From Variovorax paradoxus (GTDB lineage Bacteria > Pseudomonadota > Gammaproteobacteria > Burkholderiales > Burkholderiaceae_C), in contig NZ_JAUSXL010000001.1 of the NCBI RefSeq assembly GCF_030815975.1, forward strand, positions 186,001-250,000: a stretch of 64,000 nt of DNA. The letters are read 5' to 3'. Every line of letters begins with the position of its first letter. Within the stretch, counting starts at the first letter, position 1. The notes beneath the pieces are model-generated. The model was not told where the DNA came from. It saw only the letters and a list, made by a program, of their open reading frames with translations, and made no database searches. Both the position numbers and the translations under genes were made by a program. Below, one piece after another: positions 8,288 through 17,269 of the stretch.

Positions 8288-9226
8288 ATGACCACCACCA
8301 CTCAACGTGCTGTCCTGATCCGGGCCTATGGCGGTGCTGCCGCGGCCGAGGTCGCCGAGATCGCGAAGCCCGCAGCCGGACCGGGCCAGGTTCTGGTCCG
8401 CGTTCGGGCCGCCGGCGTGAACGGCATCGACTGGAAAGTTCGTGAAGGCTTCGTCCGGGAGGCTTTCCCGCTTCAACTGCCCGCCGTGCTGGGTATCGAA
8501 CTCGCGGGTGTGGTCGAGGCGATCGGCCCCGGCGCCTCGCGCTTTCGTGTGGGCGATCGCGTCATGGGGCCGCTTGGCGGGCTGGGCGCCTATGCCGATT
8601 TCGTGGCAGTCGACGAGGCGAATCTGGTGTGCACGCCGCACGGCCTGGACGACGTCCATGCGGCCGGCATCCCCGTGGCGGCCGTGGCAGCCTGGCACAG
8701 CTTGCACCATGCCGGTCCGATCGCCGCAGGCCAGCGAATCCTGATCCACGGCGCAGCGGGAGGGCTGGGCGGCTATGCCGTGCAGTACGCCAAGCGGGCA
8801 GGCGCCGAAGTCTTTGCCACGGCGTCGACCGCGCACGTCGAATACGTGCGCAGCCTGGGCGCGGACCACGTCATCGACTACCGGACCCAACGCTTCGAGT
8901 CGATCGCGCGGGACATCGACCTGGTGCTCGACTACGTCGGCGGCGAAGTGCTCGATCGCTCCTGGCAGGTGCTGACGAAAAACGGCGCAATCGTCGGCAC
9001 GTCCTCGCCCGACATCCTGGCGCGCACGCCCCCCGGCCGTCGCGGATTGTGGTTCATGAACAAGCCGGACGCAGCCCTGCTGGAACGGCTGGCGGCGGAG
9101 ATCGCCCAAGGCACGCTGATCTCGAAGCTCAGCGAAGTCGTGGGCTTCGACGACATCCCCGCGGCCATCGAACGCAATCGCACCGACCCTCGCATCGGCA
9201 AGGTCGTCGCGGATTTTTCGCGCTGA
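8288..9226 (+). CDS. Zn-independent quinone oxidoreductase-like (MDR family)
   Basis: 312 residues. The GroES-like N-terminal fold (VRVRAAGVNGIDWKVREG, then LGIELAGVVEAIG) is followed by a Rossmann domain with ILIHGAAGGLGGYAVQ at about 155. The structural-zinc cysteines of alcohol dehydrogenases are absent, as in the NADPH:quinone reductase branch. ATG 8288 is preceded by GAGGAAATTGAA, an excellent ribosome site, so the long upstream extension is not used. The LysR gene is divergent; the NmrA-like gene follows 50 bases downstream. Confidence 0.92.
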   Translation: MTTTTQRAVLIRAYGGAAAAEVAEIAKPAAGPGQVLVRVRAAGVNGIDWKVREGFVREAFPLQLPAVLGIELAGVVEAIGPGASRFRVGDRVMGPLGGLGAYADFVAVDEANLVCTPHGLDDVHAAGIPVAAVAAWHSLHHAGPIAAGQRILIHGAAGGLGGYAVQYAKRAGAEVFATASTAHVEYVRSLGADHVIDYRTQRFESIARDIDLVLDYVGGEVLDRSWQVLTKNGAIVGTSSPDILARTPPGRRGLWFMNKPDAALLERLAAEIAQGTLISKLSEVVGFDDIPAAIERNRTDPRIGKVVADFSR

Positions 9227-9276
9227 TCGCCCCTTGGCCCTCTCACCCGTTTTCCCCTCAACCCCTGGAGATTTTC

Positions 9277-10149
9277 ATGAGCATTCTCGTCACAGGTGCC
9301 ACCGGCACCATCGGTTCCCTGGTTGTCCAAGGCCTGGCCGCTGCCGGCGCCCAAGTCAGCGCGTTCGTTCGCACGCCCGGAAAGCAACCCTTCCCGGCCG
9401 GCGTCAAGGAGGTCGTCGGCGACCTGACCGACGTGCCCTCATTGCGCGCGGCGCTCTCGTCGGCGCGCACGCTGTTCCTGCTGAACGCCGTCACGCCCGA
9501 CGAAGTGACGCAAGCCCTCGTCACGCTGAACCTGGCGCGCGAGGCCGGCATCGAGCGCATCGTCTACCTGTCGGTCATCCATGCGGACAAGTTCACCAAC
9601 GTGCCGCACTTCACCGGCAAGCACACGGTCGAACGGATGATCGAAAGCCTCGACATTCCGGCGACCATCCTTCGGCCGGCCTACTTCATGCAGAACGATC
9701 GCATGGTCCAGCAGGTGATCCAGGGCTACGGCGTCTACCCGATGCCGATCGGCTCGGCGGGCGTCGCGATGATCGATGCGCGAGACATCGCGGACGCCGC
9801 CGTCGCCGAGCTGCTGCGCCGCGACCGCGCACCCGCGCCGTCACCACGCGTGACGCTGGAGCTGGTCGGGCCCGAGCTGTTGACCGGAGCGTCCGTGGCC
9901 AAGGCCTGGAGTGCCGCGCTCGGCCGCGAAGTGACATACGGCGGGGACGACGTGGCGGCCTTCGAAGCACAGATGGCCACATCGGGGCCATCCTGGCTTG
10001 CCTACGACATGCGCCTGATGATGGCCGGGATCCAGGAGTTCGGCATGCACGGTGCGGACGGCGCGGCGGATCGCCTGCAGGCCATGCTCGGCCGTCCTCT
10101 GCGCAAGTACGCCGACTTTGTCAACGAGGCCACCATTGAGGCCTCGTAG
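9277..10149 (+). CDS. NmrA-like / atypical SDR NAD(P)-binding protein
   Basis: 290 residues. It begins with the Rossmann motif LVTGATGTIGSLVV, followed by GDLTD, YLSV and a TILRPAYFMQN segment typical of NmrA/QOR2-type atypical short-chain proteins. There is no classical Tyr-x3-Lys pair. The likely role is an NAD(P)H-dependent reductase or a redox-sensing protein. CTGGAG lies 8 bases before the ATG. It follows the quinone oxidoreductase gene and is likely co-transcribed with it. Confidence 0.88.
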   Translation: MSILVTGATGTIGSLVVQGLAAAGAQVSAFVRTPGKQPFPAGVKEVVGDLTDVPSLRAALSSARTLFLLNAVTPDEVTQALVTLNLAREAGIERIVYLSVIHADKFTNVPHFTGKHTVERMIESLDIPATILRPAYFMQNDRMVQQVIQGYGVYPMPIGSAGVAMIDARDIADAAVAELLRRDRAPAPSPRVTLELVGPELLTGASVAKAWSAALGREVTYGGDDVAAFEAQMATSGPSWLAYDMRLMMAGIQEFGMHGADGAADRLQAMLGRPLRKYADFVNEATIEAS

Positions 10150-10151
10150 CC

Positions 10152-10166
10152 GGCGCGCTTCGCGCC
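10152..10166. terminator. Hairpin between convergent genes
   Basis: GGCGCG CTT CGCGCC, a 6-base perfect stem with a 3-base loop, lies just after the stop of the NmrA-like gene and before the converging isochorismatase stop at 10184. It could end transcription in both directions. There is no T-run, so an intrinsic terminator is unproven. Confidence 0.35.
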
Positions 10167-10183
10167 GCTTCATCCCGCCCGGA

Positions 10184-10837
10184 TCATCCTGCCTTGCGCG
10201 GCACGGGCGTGTTGAGCAGCTGCTGCTCCCAGAGGTACGCGATGCCGCTGCCGCTGAAGTGCTGGATGAGAATCTCGGTCAGCTCCTCGACATGCTCGGT
10301 GCGCGCCCAATCGCGCTGCCATTCGCCAGCGAGCGCCATCACGGTCATCATGTTCGCGCCGGCCGCGATCATTCGCTGGATGGCAACTTCGTGGGACTCC
10401 TTCGAAATCCCGCCCGACGCGTCGGTGATCACGGTCACGTCCCAGCCCTCGCCGGCGGCCTGGATGACAGGCATTGCGACGCAGACCTCGGTCCACAGGC
10501 CGGCGATGATCAGCTGCTTGCGGCCGGTCGCCTTGACGACATTCACCACATTCTCGTCCTGCCAGGTGTTCACCCAGGTGCGATCGATGACTTCCTGGTC
10601 CGGAAATACGTCGGTGATCTGCCTGAAGAGAAGTCCGCCGCGCGCCGCGATCACGCTGGTGAGAATGGTCGGAACATTGAAGGCTTTTGCCAGCTTCGCG
10701 AGCGCGGTCGTGTTGTTGACCACAGCTTGCGGATCGTGGCTGTTCAGGTTCGCGAGCTGGTAGGGCTGGTGGTCGATAAGGACGAGGACCGAATCTTCGG
10801 GACGAAGAAGCGAAGCGAGGCCGTTGCGAAAAGTCAT
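10184..10837 (-). CDS. Isochorismatase-family hydrolase (YcaC-like)
   Basis: 217 residues. The chosen ATG at 10837 is preceded by AAAGGA. The N-terminal VLVLIDHQPYQLANL carries the catalytic Asp of the cysteine-hydrolase fold, and LIIAGLWTEVCVAMPV contains the nucleophile Cys region with the usual cis-peptide motif. The whole pattern fits the YcaC subgroup (function mostly unknown) better than true isochorismatases or nicotinamidases. It diverges from the LysR gene at 10958. The long leftward frame reaching 11920 is mostly shadow. Confidence 0.9.
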   Translation of the reverse strand: MTFRNGLASLLRPEDSVLVLIDHQPYQLANLNSHDPQAVVNNTTALAKLAKAFNVPTILTSVIAARGGLLFRQITDVFPDQEVIDRTWVNTWQDENVVNVVKATGRKQLIIAGLWTEVCVAMPVIQAAGEGWDVTVITDASGGISKESHEVAIQRMIAAGANMMTVMALAGEWQRDWARTEHVEELTEILIQHFSGSGIAYLWEQQLLNTPVPRKAG

Positions 10838-10957
10838 TGGTGCATCCTTTGTTGCCGTTGTGGGCGACGTTGCCCGAAGCAGGATTGTGTTGTTCCCCCT
10901 TTTGATCCGGTAGTACCATCCCGCGGCGAGCTGTGTCGCGCAACGGGGAACACCAAG

Positions 10958-11854
10958 TTGGACATCGAAGAGCTGCAGACATTTGTGGAAGTTGCCGATG
11001 CCGGAGGGGTTTCGTCCGCCGCGCTCCGGCTCGGCGTGTCCAAGTCGATCGTCAGCCGCCGTCTCTCTCGGCTTGAAGCGGAACTTGGCATCCAGCTGCT
11101 TGCGCGATCCACCCGCGGGGCTGCTCTCACTGAAGCCGGGGCTACGTTCCGGGACTACGCAGCCAGGGCCTGCGCCGAGATCGACGTGGCCAGGGAAACG
11201 ATCCTGCCCGCCGGCGACCTTCGCGGCCGCCTGCGCGTTGCTGCGCCGTTTTCTTTGGGCCCGACGCACTTCGCTCCCATCCTTGCGGAAATGGCACGAC
11301 GCCACCCTCGGCTTCACATCCAGACCTGCTACAGCGATCGCTTCGTCGATCTCATCGCGGAGGGCTACGACTGTGCGATCCGGGTCGGCTATCTCCAGGA
11401 CTCCAACCTGATTGCAAGACGCATCGGCCCGGTCCATGGGAAGCTCGTCGCGAGTCCGGACTATGTCAAGGCGCACGGCTCGCCCGAGACACCGGAGGAG
11501 CTCGCCGCGCATCAGGCCCTCATGCAGGGAACCGAGGCCTGGCAGCTCATGGATGGCGACAAGATCATCACGGTCCGTCCGCAGGGGCGCTTCAAGGCCG
11601 ACAACGGCACTGCGCTGGTCGCCGCTGCTGCAGCAGGACTCGGGATCGCCTACCTGCCGGATTGGCTCACGCATGAACACGTGGCCTCCGGGGCGCTGGT
11701 GCCGGTCATGACGCGCCATCCACCACCCCCGGCAGGTGCATATGTCGTCCGACCGCCAGGTCAGCATCCCGCACGGAAGATCCGGGTCCTCACCGAACTC
11801 CTGATCGAGTATTGCGACCGGTCTCCGCACCCTGCCGGAGCTGCACCGGTCTGA
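10958..11854 (+). CDS. LysR-family transcriptional regulator
   Basis: 298 residues from a TTG start preceded by GGGGAA. This start was chosen because it gives the standard LysR N-terminus (LDIEELQTFVEVADAGGVS), whereas the upstream part of the open frame is antisense to the isochorismatase gene. A winged helix at about 5-60 and a substrate-binding domain (GRLRVAAPFSLGPTHF, then DCAIRVG) place it in the large CrgA-like LysR branch. It is divergent from the isochorismatase gene by 120 bases and is its probable regulator. Confidence 0.9.
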   Translation: MDIEELQTFVEVADAGGVSSAALRLGVSKSIVSRRLSRLEAELGIQLLARSTRGAALTEAGATFRDYAARACAEIDVARETILPAGDLRGRLRVAAPFSLGPTHFAPILAEMARRHPRLHIQTCYSDRFVDLIAEGYDCAIRVGYLQDSNLIARRIGPVHGKLVASPDYVKAHGSPETPEELAAHQALMQGTEAWQLMDGDKIITVRPQGRFKADNGTALVAAAAAGLGIAYLPDWLTHEHVASGALVPVMTRHPPPPAGAYVVRPPGQHPARKIRVLTELLIEYCDRSPHPAGAAPV

Positions 11855-11894
11855 GTGGCGCATCGACCGTGATGGTCGGTGAGCAGACATCCTT

Positions 11895-12269
11895 CTAAGG
11901 CAAAGTTTCGCGCTTGGCAAAGATGCTCGCCACTTCCGCCATGTGCTCGGTTCCCCAGGTGCACAGCGGGACGATCGCGTCGGCCAGGCTGCGACCGAGC
12001 GGGGTCAGTGCGTAGTCCACGCGCGGCGGCACCTCCTTGTAGTCGGTCCGCGCCAGCACGCGGTCGGCCTCCAGATCCTTCAGATGCTGGATCAGCACCT
12101 TGTCGCTGACGCCCTCGATCAAGCGCTTGAGCTCGCCGTAGCGCCTTGGGCCGTCGCGCAGGAAAAACAGGATCAGCGGTTTCCACTTGCCCGAGATGAT
12201 GCGCAGCGTGGCGTCGAGCCCGCAGGAGAAGCCGCCGGTACCGCAGATTGGATGAGAAGGCGTCGTCAT
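11895..12269 (-). CDS. HxlR-family transcriptional regulator
   Basis: 124 residues with the HxlR winged-helix pattern: CGLDATLRIISGKWKPLILF, then RRYGELKRLIEGVSDKVLIQ. The N-terminal cysteine before GLDATL is at a position where thiol- or quinone-sensing members have their redox Cys, so an electrophile or redox signal is possible (inference). It is divergent from the SDR gene at 12379; the gap contains the direct repeats described separately. The SDR and F420-type reductase downstream of that gap are the likely targets. Confidence 0.92.
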   Translation of the reverse strand: MTTPSHPICGTGGFSCGLDATLRIISGKWKPLILFFLRDGPRRYGELKRLIEGVSDKVLIQHLKDLEADRVLARTDYKEVPPRVDYALTPLGRSLADAIVPLCTWGTEHMAEVASIFAKRETLP

Positions 12270-12273
12270 TTTT

Positions 12274-12333
12274 GATACTTACCTAAAAGTGCATACTTGT
12301 CCTTAGGTTATCAGAACTCCATACTTGTCCTCA
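12274..12333. promoter_or_regulatory. Repeated motif in HxlR/SDR intergenic region
   Basis: CATACTTGTCCTTA at 12292-12305 recurs as CATACTTGTCCTCA at 12320-12333, exactly 28 bases on and with one mismatch. A weaker copy, GATACTTACCTAA, is at 12274-12286. The first full copy overlaps AAGT-GCAT-ACTT (12287-12298), an inverted repeat. This is a probable HxlR operator covering both divergent promoters. Confidence 0.5.
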
Positions 12334-12378
12334 AGCAGTTTTCTGCTTCCGTGCAACACCAACTATGGATCCCATGAC

Positions 12379-13113
12379 ATGACCAGACTGAATGGAAAGA
12401 CCGCCGTGATCACCGGCGGCGCGACCGGCATCGGCCGCGCCGCGGCAAAGCGCTTCATCGAGGAGGGCGCCTTCGTCTTCATCTTCGGCCGCCGGCAGGA
12501 AGCGCTAGACGCCGCCGTGGCCGACCTCGGGCCCAATGCCCGCGCGGTGAGTGGCTCTGTCTCGGATGAGGCCGACCTCGACCGGCTCTACGCGGCGGTG
12601 AAGGCCGAGCGCGGAACCCTCGACATCGTCTTTGCCAATGCCGGGGTGGGAAGCCAGCTTCGGCTGGGCGAGATCACCGCCAAGCACATTGACGAAACCT
12701 TCGACATCAATGTGAAGGGCACGATCTTCACGGTCCAGAAGGCGCTGCCGCTGATGGGCCAGGGCGGCTCGATCATCCTGACCGGATCGAGCGCCGGCAC
12801 CACGGGCGCCCCGGCATTCAGCGCCTACAGCGCGAGCAAGGCGGCGGTGCGCAACCTCGCGCGGACCTGGGCGGAGGACCTCAAGGGCACCGGCATCCGG
12901 GTCAACGTGCTGTCGCCCGGGCCGACCGCAACCGAACTCGCGAAGGCAGCACTGGGCGAGGAGGGCCTGAAGGTCTTCGCCTCGATGAATCCGCTCCAGC
13001 GCATGGCCGATCCCGCTGAGATCGGTGCGGCGGCTGCCTTTCTCGCATCGTCGGACAGCAGCTTCATGACCGCCAGCGAGGTCGCCGTGGACGGCGGCCT
13101 GGCGCAACTCTGA
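12379..13113 (+). CDS. Short-chain dehydrogenase/reductase (classical SDR)
   Basis: 244 residues. The cofactor motif TGGATGIGRAA is near the N-terminus, NAG near 88, the catalytic Ser in ILTGSSAGT, YSASK as the Tyr-x3-Lys pair, and a C-terminal VDGGLAQL. The ATG at 12379 is preferred to the first in-frame start at 12325 because it yields the standard MTRLNGKTAVITGG N-terminus and leaves the operator repeats non-coding. HxlR is divergent; an F420-type reductase follows after 16 bases, probably in the same operon. The substrate is not predictable. Confidence 0.93.
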   Translation: MTRLNGKTAVITGGATGIGRAAAKRFIEEGAFVFIFGRRQEALDAAVADLGPNARAVSGSVSDEADLDRLYAAVKAERGTLDIVFANAGVGSQLRLGEITAKHIDETFDINVKGTIFTVQKALPLMGQGGSIILTGSSAGTTGAPAFSAYSASKAAVRNLARTWAEDLKGTGIRVNVLSPGPTATELAKAALGEEGLKVFASMNPLQRMADPAEIGAAAAFLASSDSSFMTASEVAVDGGLAQL

Positions 13114-13129
13114 CAACCGAAGGAAATAC

Positions 13130-13726
13130 ATGAGCTACGCAATTATTGGATTCGGCAAGATCGGCCAGGCGCTTGCCAAGGCGTTTGCCCGCAGCGGCAT
13201 TGAAGTGTCCGTTGCAACCACGCGCGACCCGGAAAGCTTTGCGTCCGATGCGGCCGCGATCGGACCCGGGATCATCCCCAAGAAACTGGCGGACGCCATC
13301 AAGGCGGACATCGTCTTTTTGGCTGTCCGTTTCGAGTCGCACCGGGATGTCGCGAAGGCGCTTCCCACCTGGCAGGGAAAGATCCTCGTCGATGTGACCA
13401 ACACCCGCGTGCCCCCTGAGGAACTGGGAGGACAGCCTTCTTCCAAGGCCGTCGCGCAGGCCTTCACCGGCGCAAGGCTGGTCAAGGGCTTCAACCATTT
13501 GGGCGCTGCCGTCCTTGCCCAGGACCCGGCCGTTCATGGTGGCAGGAGAGTCGTGTTCCTGGCGAGCGACGATGACGGCGCCGCAGCGGAGATCGGTGCG
13601 CTTGCGGAAGATCTCGGTTTCTCGCCGATCCAACTTGGCGGGCTTTCGGAAGGTGGACTGCTTGTGCAGGCGCGCGGAAATAGCTGGGGTCAACTGATCT
13701 TCAAGGACTTGGTCAAGTTCGACTGA
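13130..13726 (+). CDS. F420-dependent-reductase-like NAD(P)-binding protein
   Basis: 198 residues. The Rossmann motif IIGFGKIGQALAKAFA opens the protein. ADIVFLAVRFESH and a KGFNHLGA segment match the NADPH:F420 oxidoreductase-like / YqeC-like fold. Burkholderiales lack F420 metabolism in general, so an NADPH-dependent reductase of another substrate is more likely (inference). The ribosome site GAAGGAAA precedes the ATG. It follows the SDR gene by 16 bases. Confidence 0.88.
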   Translation: MSYAIIGFGKIGQALAKAFARSGIEVSVATTRDPESFASDAAAIGPGIIPKKLADAIKADIVFLAVRFESHRDVAKALPTWQGKILVDVTNTRVPPEELGGQPSSKAVAQAFTGARLVKGFNHLGAAVLAQDPAVHGGRRVVFLASDDDGAAAEIGALAEDLGFSPIQLGGLSEGGLLVQARGNSWGQLIFKDLVKFD

Positions 13727-13786
13727 TCGCTCGGCCCTGGCTACTTGGGGCGAATCCTGTCACGCCAGCCCCTTGTGGACGCCTGT

Positions 13787-14251
13787 TCATTCCAAGTAGT
13801 CAATGAACTGCGGGATCACCTCGCGCAGGAAGCGGATTTCCTCTGTGGGAATGCTGCGCGACTCCAGGTCGAAATGGATGAAGGTGCCATAGGGCGTGCC
13901 GCATTCTCGCGTCAGCAGCCGGCCGTAGTACGACTCGACCATGCCGGCATAAGGCCGGTTCGTCAGGCGCTGATCCTCCGAGGCATGGCTGGTCACGAAC
14001 TCGCCGTGCTCGAGCGCGTACTGGCAGAAGCTCTTGCCCAGAGGCACCACCTTCAGCCAGGTGCGGTATTCAGAGTCGCGGTCGAAGGCATGCGCCGCGC
14101 GCATCAGCTCGCCGTTCAATTTGTAGATCGCCGTGAACCGATAGGACGTCCTGTCGTTGAGCAAGGCCAGCGCCGGAACAATCCCGCGGCTGGCAAGAAG
14201 GCTGCGAACGGCCGCAGCGGGCGCTGGCAAGTCGACGTCGAGCATGGGCAC
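13787..14251 (-). CDS. GAF-domain-like protein, function unknown
   Basis: 154 residues. The sequence (RGIVPALALLNDRTSYRFTA, then GKSFCQYALEHGEF) looks like a stand-alone GAF-type sensory domain as found in several Burkholderiales proteins of unknown role. No output domain, membrane segment or signal peptide is seen. It faces the reductase gene convergently. The start could be a few codons downstream. Confidence 0.65.
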   Translation of the reverse strand: MPMLDVDLPAPAAAVRSLLASRGIVPALALLNDRTSYRFTAIYKLNGELMRAAHAFDRDSEYRTWLKVVPLGKSFCQYALEHGEFVTSHASEDQRLTNRPYAGMVESYYGRLLTRECGTPYGTFIHFDLESRSIPTEEIRFLREVIPQFIDYLE

Positions 14252-14419
14252 CTTGGTTGGGACGTGGGCGCGAATCTTACGTAGTTCTTACTGTGCTCGG
14301 GAACCGGGTTTGACCCTCATCTTGTCAACGCAAACCCTTAGAGGATCCCGCGAATCTCGCGGCTCCCCGGACGTCTGACGGCCAGAACCGTAGCCGCACC
14401 GCATTGCGGCCGCCGGCCC

Positions 14420-15385
14420 TCACTCTCCCTTGATGCCTTGCACGCGGATCAACTCCGCCCAGCGCGTGTATTCGCTGCGAATCAGGCGACCGAGCACGTC
14501 GGGCGCGCCGCCCGCCGGGGTGATGCCCATGGCGACCATCCTGTCGCGCACCGCCGGTTGATTCAGCGCGTTATTGAACGCGGTGTTGAGTCGCCGGATC
14601 GCCGGCTCAGGCGTGCCCGCCGGGGCCGCGAAGGCGTACCACGGCTCGATGACGAAGCCGGCAAAACCCAGTTCTTCCATCGTGGGAACGTCCGGCAGAT
14701 TGGCCGAGCGCGTCTTGCCCGTCACCGCCAGCGCACGCACCTTGCCCTGCTTGATGAAGGGCAGGATGGAAGGCTCGTTGTCGAAGAACACCGGGACCTG
14801 GCCGCCGATGAGGTCGGTGATGGCAGGCCCCGATCCCTTGTAGGGCACATGTGTCATCTCGATGCCCGCCATCTTCTTGAGCAACTCGGCGGCCAGGTGG
14901 TTGGAGGCGCCCACGCCCGAAGACGCGTAGGCCATGGGCTGGCGCCTGGCCTGGTCTACCAGGTCCTTCACGCTGCGGATACCCGCATCGTTGTTGACGG
15001 CGAGCACATTGATCGATGCGCCCAGCAGGATCACCGGTGCCATGTCCTTGAACAGGTCGTAGCCGACGTTCTTGTACAGGCTCGGATTGATGGCGCAGCT
15101 GCCAATGCTGCACTGGACCAGCGTGTAGCCGTCGGCCGGCGCCTTCAGCGCCGACGCCGTTCCCACGCTGCCGGCGGCTCCGGCACGGTTGTCGACGATG
15201 ACGGGCTGCCCCAGCTCCGCCGACACCGCATTGGCAAGCAGGCGCCCGACCACGTCCGCGCTGCCACCGGGCGGAACCGGGATGACCAGCTTCACCGGGT
15301 GGGCTGGATAAGTCTGTGCGGCAGCAGGCCAGCCCGCAGCAGCGATGAGGCCGAACAGGACGGCGGCGAAGAAGCGGCGTTGCAT
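14420..15385 (-). CDS. Bug-family (TctC-like) periplasmic binding protein
   Basis: 321 residues with an N-terminal signal peptide (FGLIAAAGWPAAAQTYPAH). The Bug signature VKLVIPVPPGGSADVVGRLL follows, then a VDNRAGAAGSVG ligand loop and a YASSGVGASNHLAAELL segment. These proteins bind carboxylates or related solutes in the periplasm. No TctA/TctB membrane genes are nearby. It is the last gene of the leftward cluster, 1 base after the DapA-family gene, so its ligand is likely the acid handled by that cluster (inference). Confidence 0.93.
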   Translation of the reverse strand: MQRRFFAAVLFGLIAAAGWPAAAQTYPAHPVKLVIPVPPGGSADVVGRLLANAVSAELGQPVIVDNRAGAAGSVGTASALKAPADGYTLVQCSIGSCAINPSLYKNVGYDLFKDMAPVILLGASINVLAVNNDAGIRSVKDLVDQARRQPMAYASSGVGASNHLAAELLKKMAGIEMTHVPYKGSGPAITDLIGGQVPVFFDNEPSILPFIKQGKVRALAVTGKTRSANLPDVPTMEELGFAGFVIEPWYAFAAPAGTPEPAIRRLNTAFNNALNQPAVRDRMVAMGITPAGGAPDVLGRLIRSEYTRWAELIRVQGIKGE

Positions 15386-15386
15386 G

Positions 15387-16328
15387 CTATTTCCAGCCGT
15401 CGACCAGCCGCTTGAGCTGCGCCAGGTCCGCTTCCGGCAGCGGCCAGGTGCTGGGCGGCCGGGCCGCGCCGCAGTCTCGCCGGGCGTATTGCAGCGCCGC
15501 TTTCACCACGCTCACGTTCGAGCCGTTGCGCTCATGCGTGCGCAATTCCTCGAAGGCCGCGATGCCGCCGATCAATTCCATCGCCAGTTGGTGGTCCCCC
15601 TTCGCCAGCGCGGCGTGAATGCGCACGGACAGGTCGGGCCGCACGTTGATCAGCCCCGAGGTGAAGCCGCGGGCGCCCACCGCATACATCGGCGGGGCCC
15701 AGGGCTCGGCCAGGCCGCACACCCAGGCCAGGCCGCGATCGGCCACCTGCGCCATGGCCTGCACCAGGCGCAAGGGCGTGGGCGAGGCCCATTTCACGCC
15801 GATGACCTGCGGAATTCGGCACAGGGCTTCGATCGCCGGCAGGCCGATCGCGTCGTCACGCAGATAGAGCACGACGGGCAGGCCGTCCGCCGCGTCGGCA
15901 ATCCGGCGCACATACGTGACCACACCGCTGGGCGCGACGAAGGGGTCCGTCAGCTGATGCACCATCAGGGCAGCGGCACCTGCCTTGCGTGAGGCGCGCG
16001 CCAGGGCGCAGGCGTCGTGGACGCTGCGACCCACGCCACCCAGCAAGGGCACGCGGCCACGCACATGTTCCGCCGCGGCATGCACCATGCGCTCAGCCTC
16101 CGCCATGGTCAGGCCGAAGAACTCGCTGGTGTTGCCGTTGGCCACCAGCACATGGACGCCGGCCTCGATGGCGCGGTCGACGATGGGCTCCAGGCGATCG
16201 GGCGCGATGTGGTCCGCATCGTCGAAGGGCGTCACCAGGATGCCCGAGATGCCGTCCAGGGCGGTCCTGAGGGAAGTTGTCGGTTCAGTCATGTCGTCGG
16301 TCTCGTGGAGTTGCGCGGGTGTTGTCAT
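15387..16328 (-). CDS. DapA-family lyase/aldolase (sugar-acid type)
   Basis: 313 residues. The TIM-barrel DapA/NAL family shows GILVTPFDDAD at the start, NGNTSEFFGLT as the carboxylate-binding loop, and a Tyr in VVLYLRDD with the Schiff-base Lys in IGVKWA (about residues 155 and 179). The family includes dihydrodipicolinate synthase and 2-keto-3-deoxy sugar-acid aldolases/dehydratases. The enolase-superfamily neighbour favours the latter. The ATG at 16328 has a GAGG ribosome site; an alternative ATG at 16292 also fits. The 5' end overlaps the upstream gene by 44 bases (8 with the shorter start). Confidence 0.88.
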   Translation of the reverse strand: MTTPAQLHETDDMTEPTTSLRTALDGISGILVTPFDDADHIAPDRLEPIVDRAIEAGVHVLVANGNTSEFFGLTMAEAERMVHAAAEHVRGRVPLLGGVGRSVHDACALARASRKAGAAALMVHQLTDPFVAPSGVVTYVRRIADAADGLPVVLYLRDDAIGLPAIEALCRIPQVIGVKWASPTPLRLVQAMAQVADRGLAWVCGLAEPWAPPMYAVGARGFTSGLINVRPDLSVRIHAALAKGDHQLAMELIGGIAAFEELRTHERNGSNVSVVKAALQYARRDCGAARPPSTWPLPEADLAQLKRLVDGWK

Positions 16329-17265
16329 TGGCCTGCCTCGACAGGGAAGAGACGGACAGGCGCAGGCTGCATGTCATCGCCTCGCCGGGCGCGAGCACCC
16401 GCCAGCCAGTGTCGGCGCGCGCCGCAGCCAGGTTGGCGGCGTCCACGACATGCGAGACCGGTTCCACGCAGAAGTACGCTCCCGGACCCGGCCGATGCAG
16501 CACCAGGTGCTGCAGCGCGGAGCTGGCCAGCAGTTCGATGGCGGGACCATCGGCCGCCGCCATCCGCGCTTGTCCGTTCCACCCGCCGTAGTAGCGGGTG
16601 CATTCGACATCGGGCAAGGCGTTCGCCGACGCGTAGTCGTCCGCCGGACCGGTCGGCACCGGCGTGCTCGCAAGGAATTCGGCGTCCGCCGGCCAGACGG
16701 TGCGCGCATCGAACTGCAGGCTCTGCGCGAAGCGGGCCGGGAAATAGGGATGGAAGCCGCAACCGCCTGGCATCGGCTCCCGGTCGTCGTTGGTGACCCG
16801 CAGGCTCAGCGTGATGCCTGCGGCGTCGAGCTCCACCCCCTGTTCGGCCCGAAAAGCCCATGGCCAGCCGTGATCCCCCGGCACATGGACATAGGTCATG
16901 GTGGCGCGGTCCGCTGCGTGTTGCTCGAGGTGCCATGGACGCTGCTGGCTGACGCCGTGCAGCGCGTGCCGTTCCCCCGGATGAAGCGGCAACTGCACCC
17001 TGCCCTGCGTGCCGGCGATGCGGCCATCGCGGATGCGGTTCGAGAACGGAACCAGGGGATAGCAGCCGGCCTTGGGCCACTGGGCGGATTCAAAACCGCC
17101 GGCGCGGACGGCGTCGTCGAGCGGCACCAGCCAGTCGATTCGTTCGCCCGCGGTTAGGCGGGAGCTGAGGCTGGTGACGCGTCCGCCGGCAGCCGGCGCC
17201 AGCGTCGCCGTCAGCGCTGCGCTGCGCAGCGTGGTGTCGGGCGTCACGTTCAGATGCATCGCCAT
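16285..17265 (-). CDS. Aldose 1-epimerase-like protein
   Basis: 326 residues from ATG 17265. The galactose-mutarotase-like beta-sandwich shows CYPLVPFSNRIRDGRI, HALHGVSQQRPWHL (the active-site His region) and GGCGFHPYFP, with a catalytic Glu candidate in CVEPVSHVVDA. It would interconvert sugar anomers or act on a sugar acid/lactone-type substrate. It starts 4 bases after the stop of the enolase-superfamily gene and overlaps the DapA-family gene, so all belong to one transcript. Confidence 0.88.
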   Translation of the reverse strand: MAMHLNVTPDTTLRSAALTATLAPAAGGRVTSLSSRLTAGERIDWLVPLDDAVRAGGFESAQWPKAGCYPLVPFSNRIRDGRIAGTQGRVQLPLHPGERHALHGVSQQRPWHLEQHAADRATMTYVHVPGDHGWPWAFRAEQGVELDAAGITLSLRVTNDDREPMPGGCGFHPYFPARFAQSLQFDARTVWPADAEFLASTPVPTGPADDYASANALPDVECTRYYGGWNGQARMAAADGPAIELLASSALQHLVLHRPGPGAYFCVEPVSHVVDAANLAAARADTGWRVLAPGEAMTCSLRLSVSSLSRQANDNTRATPRDRRHD

Positions 17266-17269
17266 CCAC

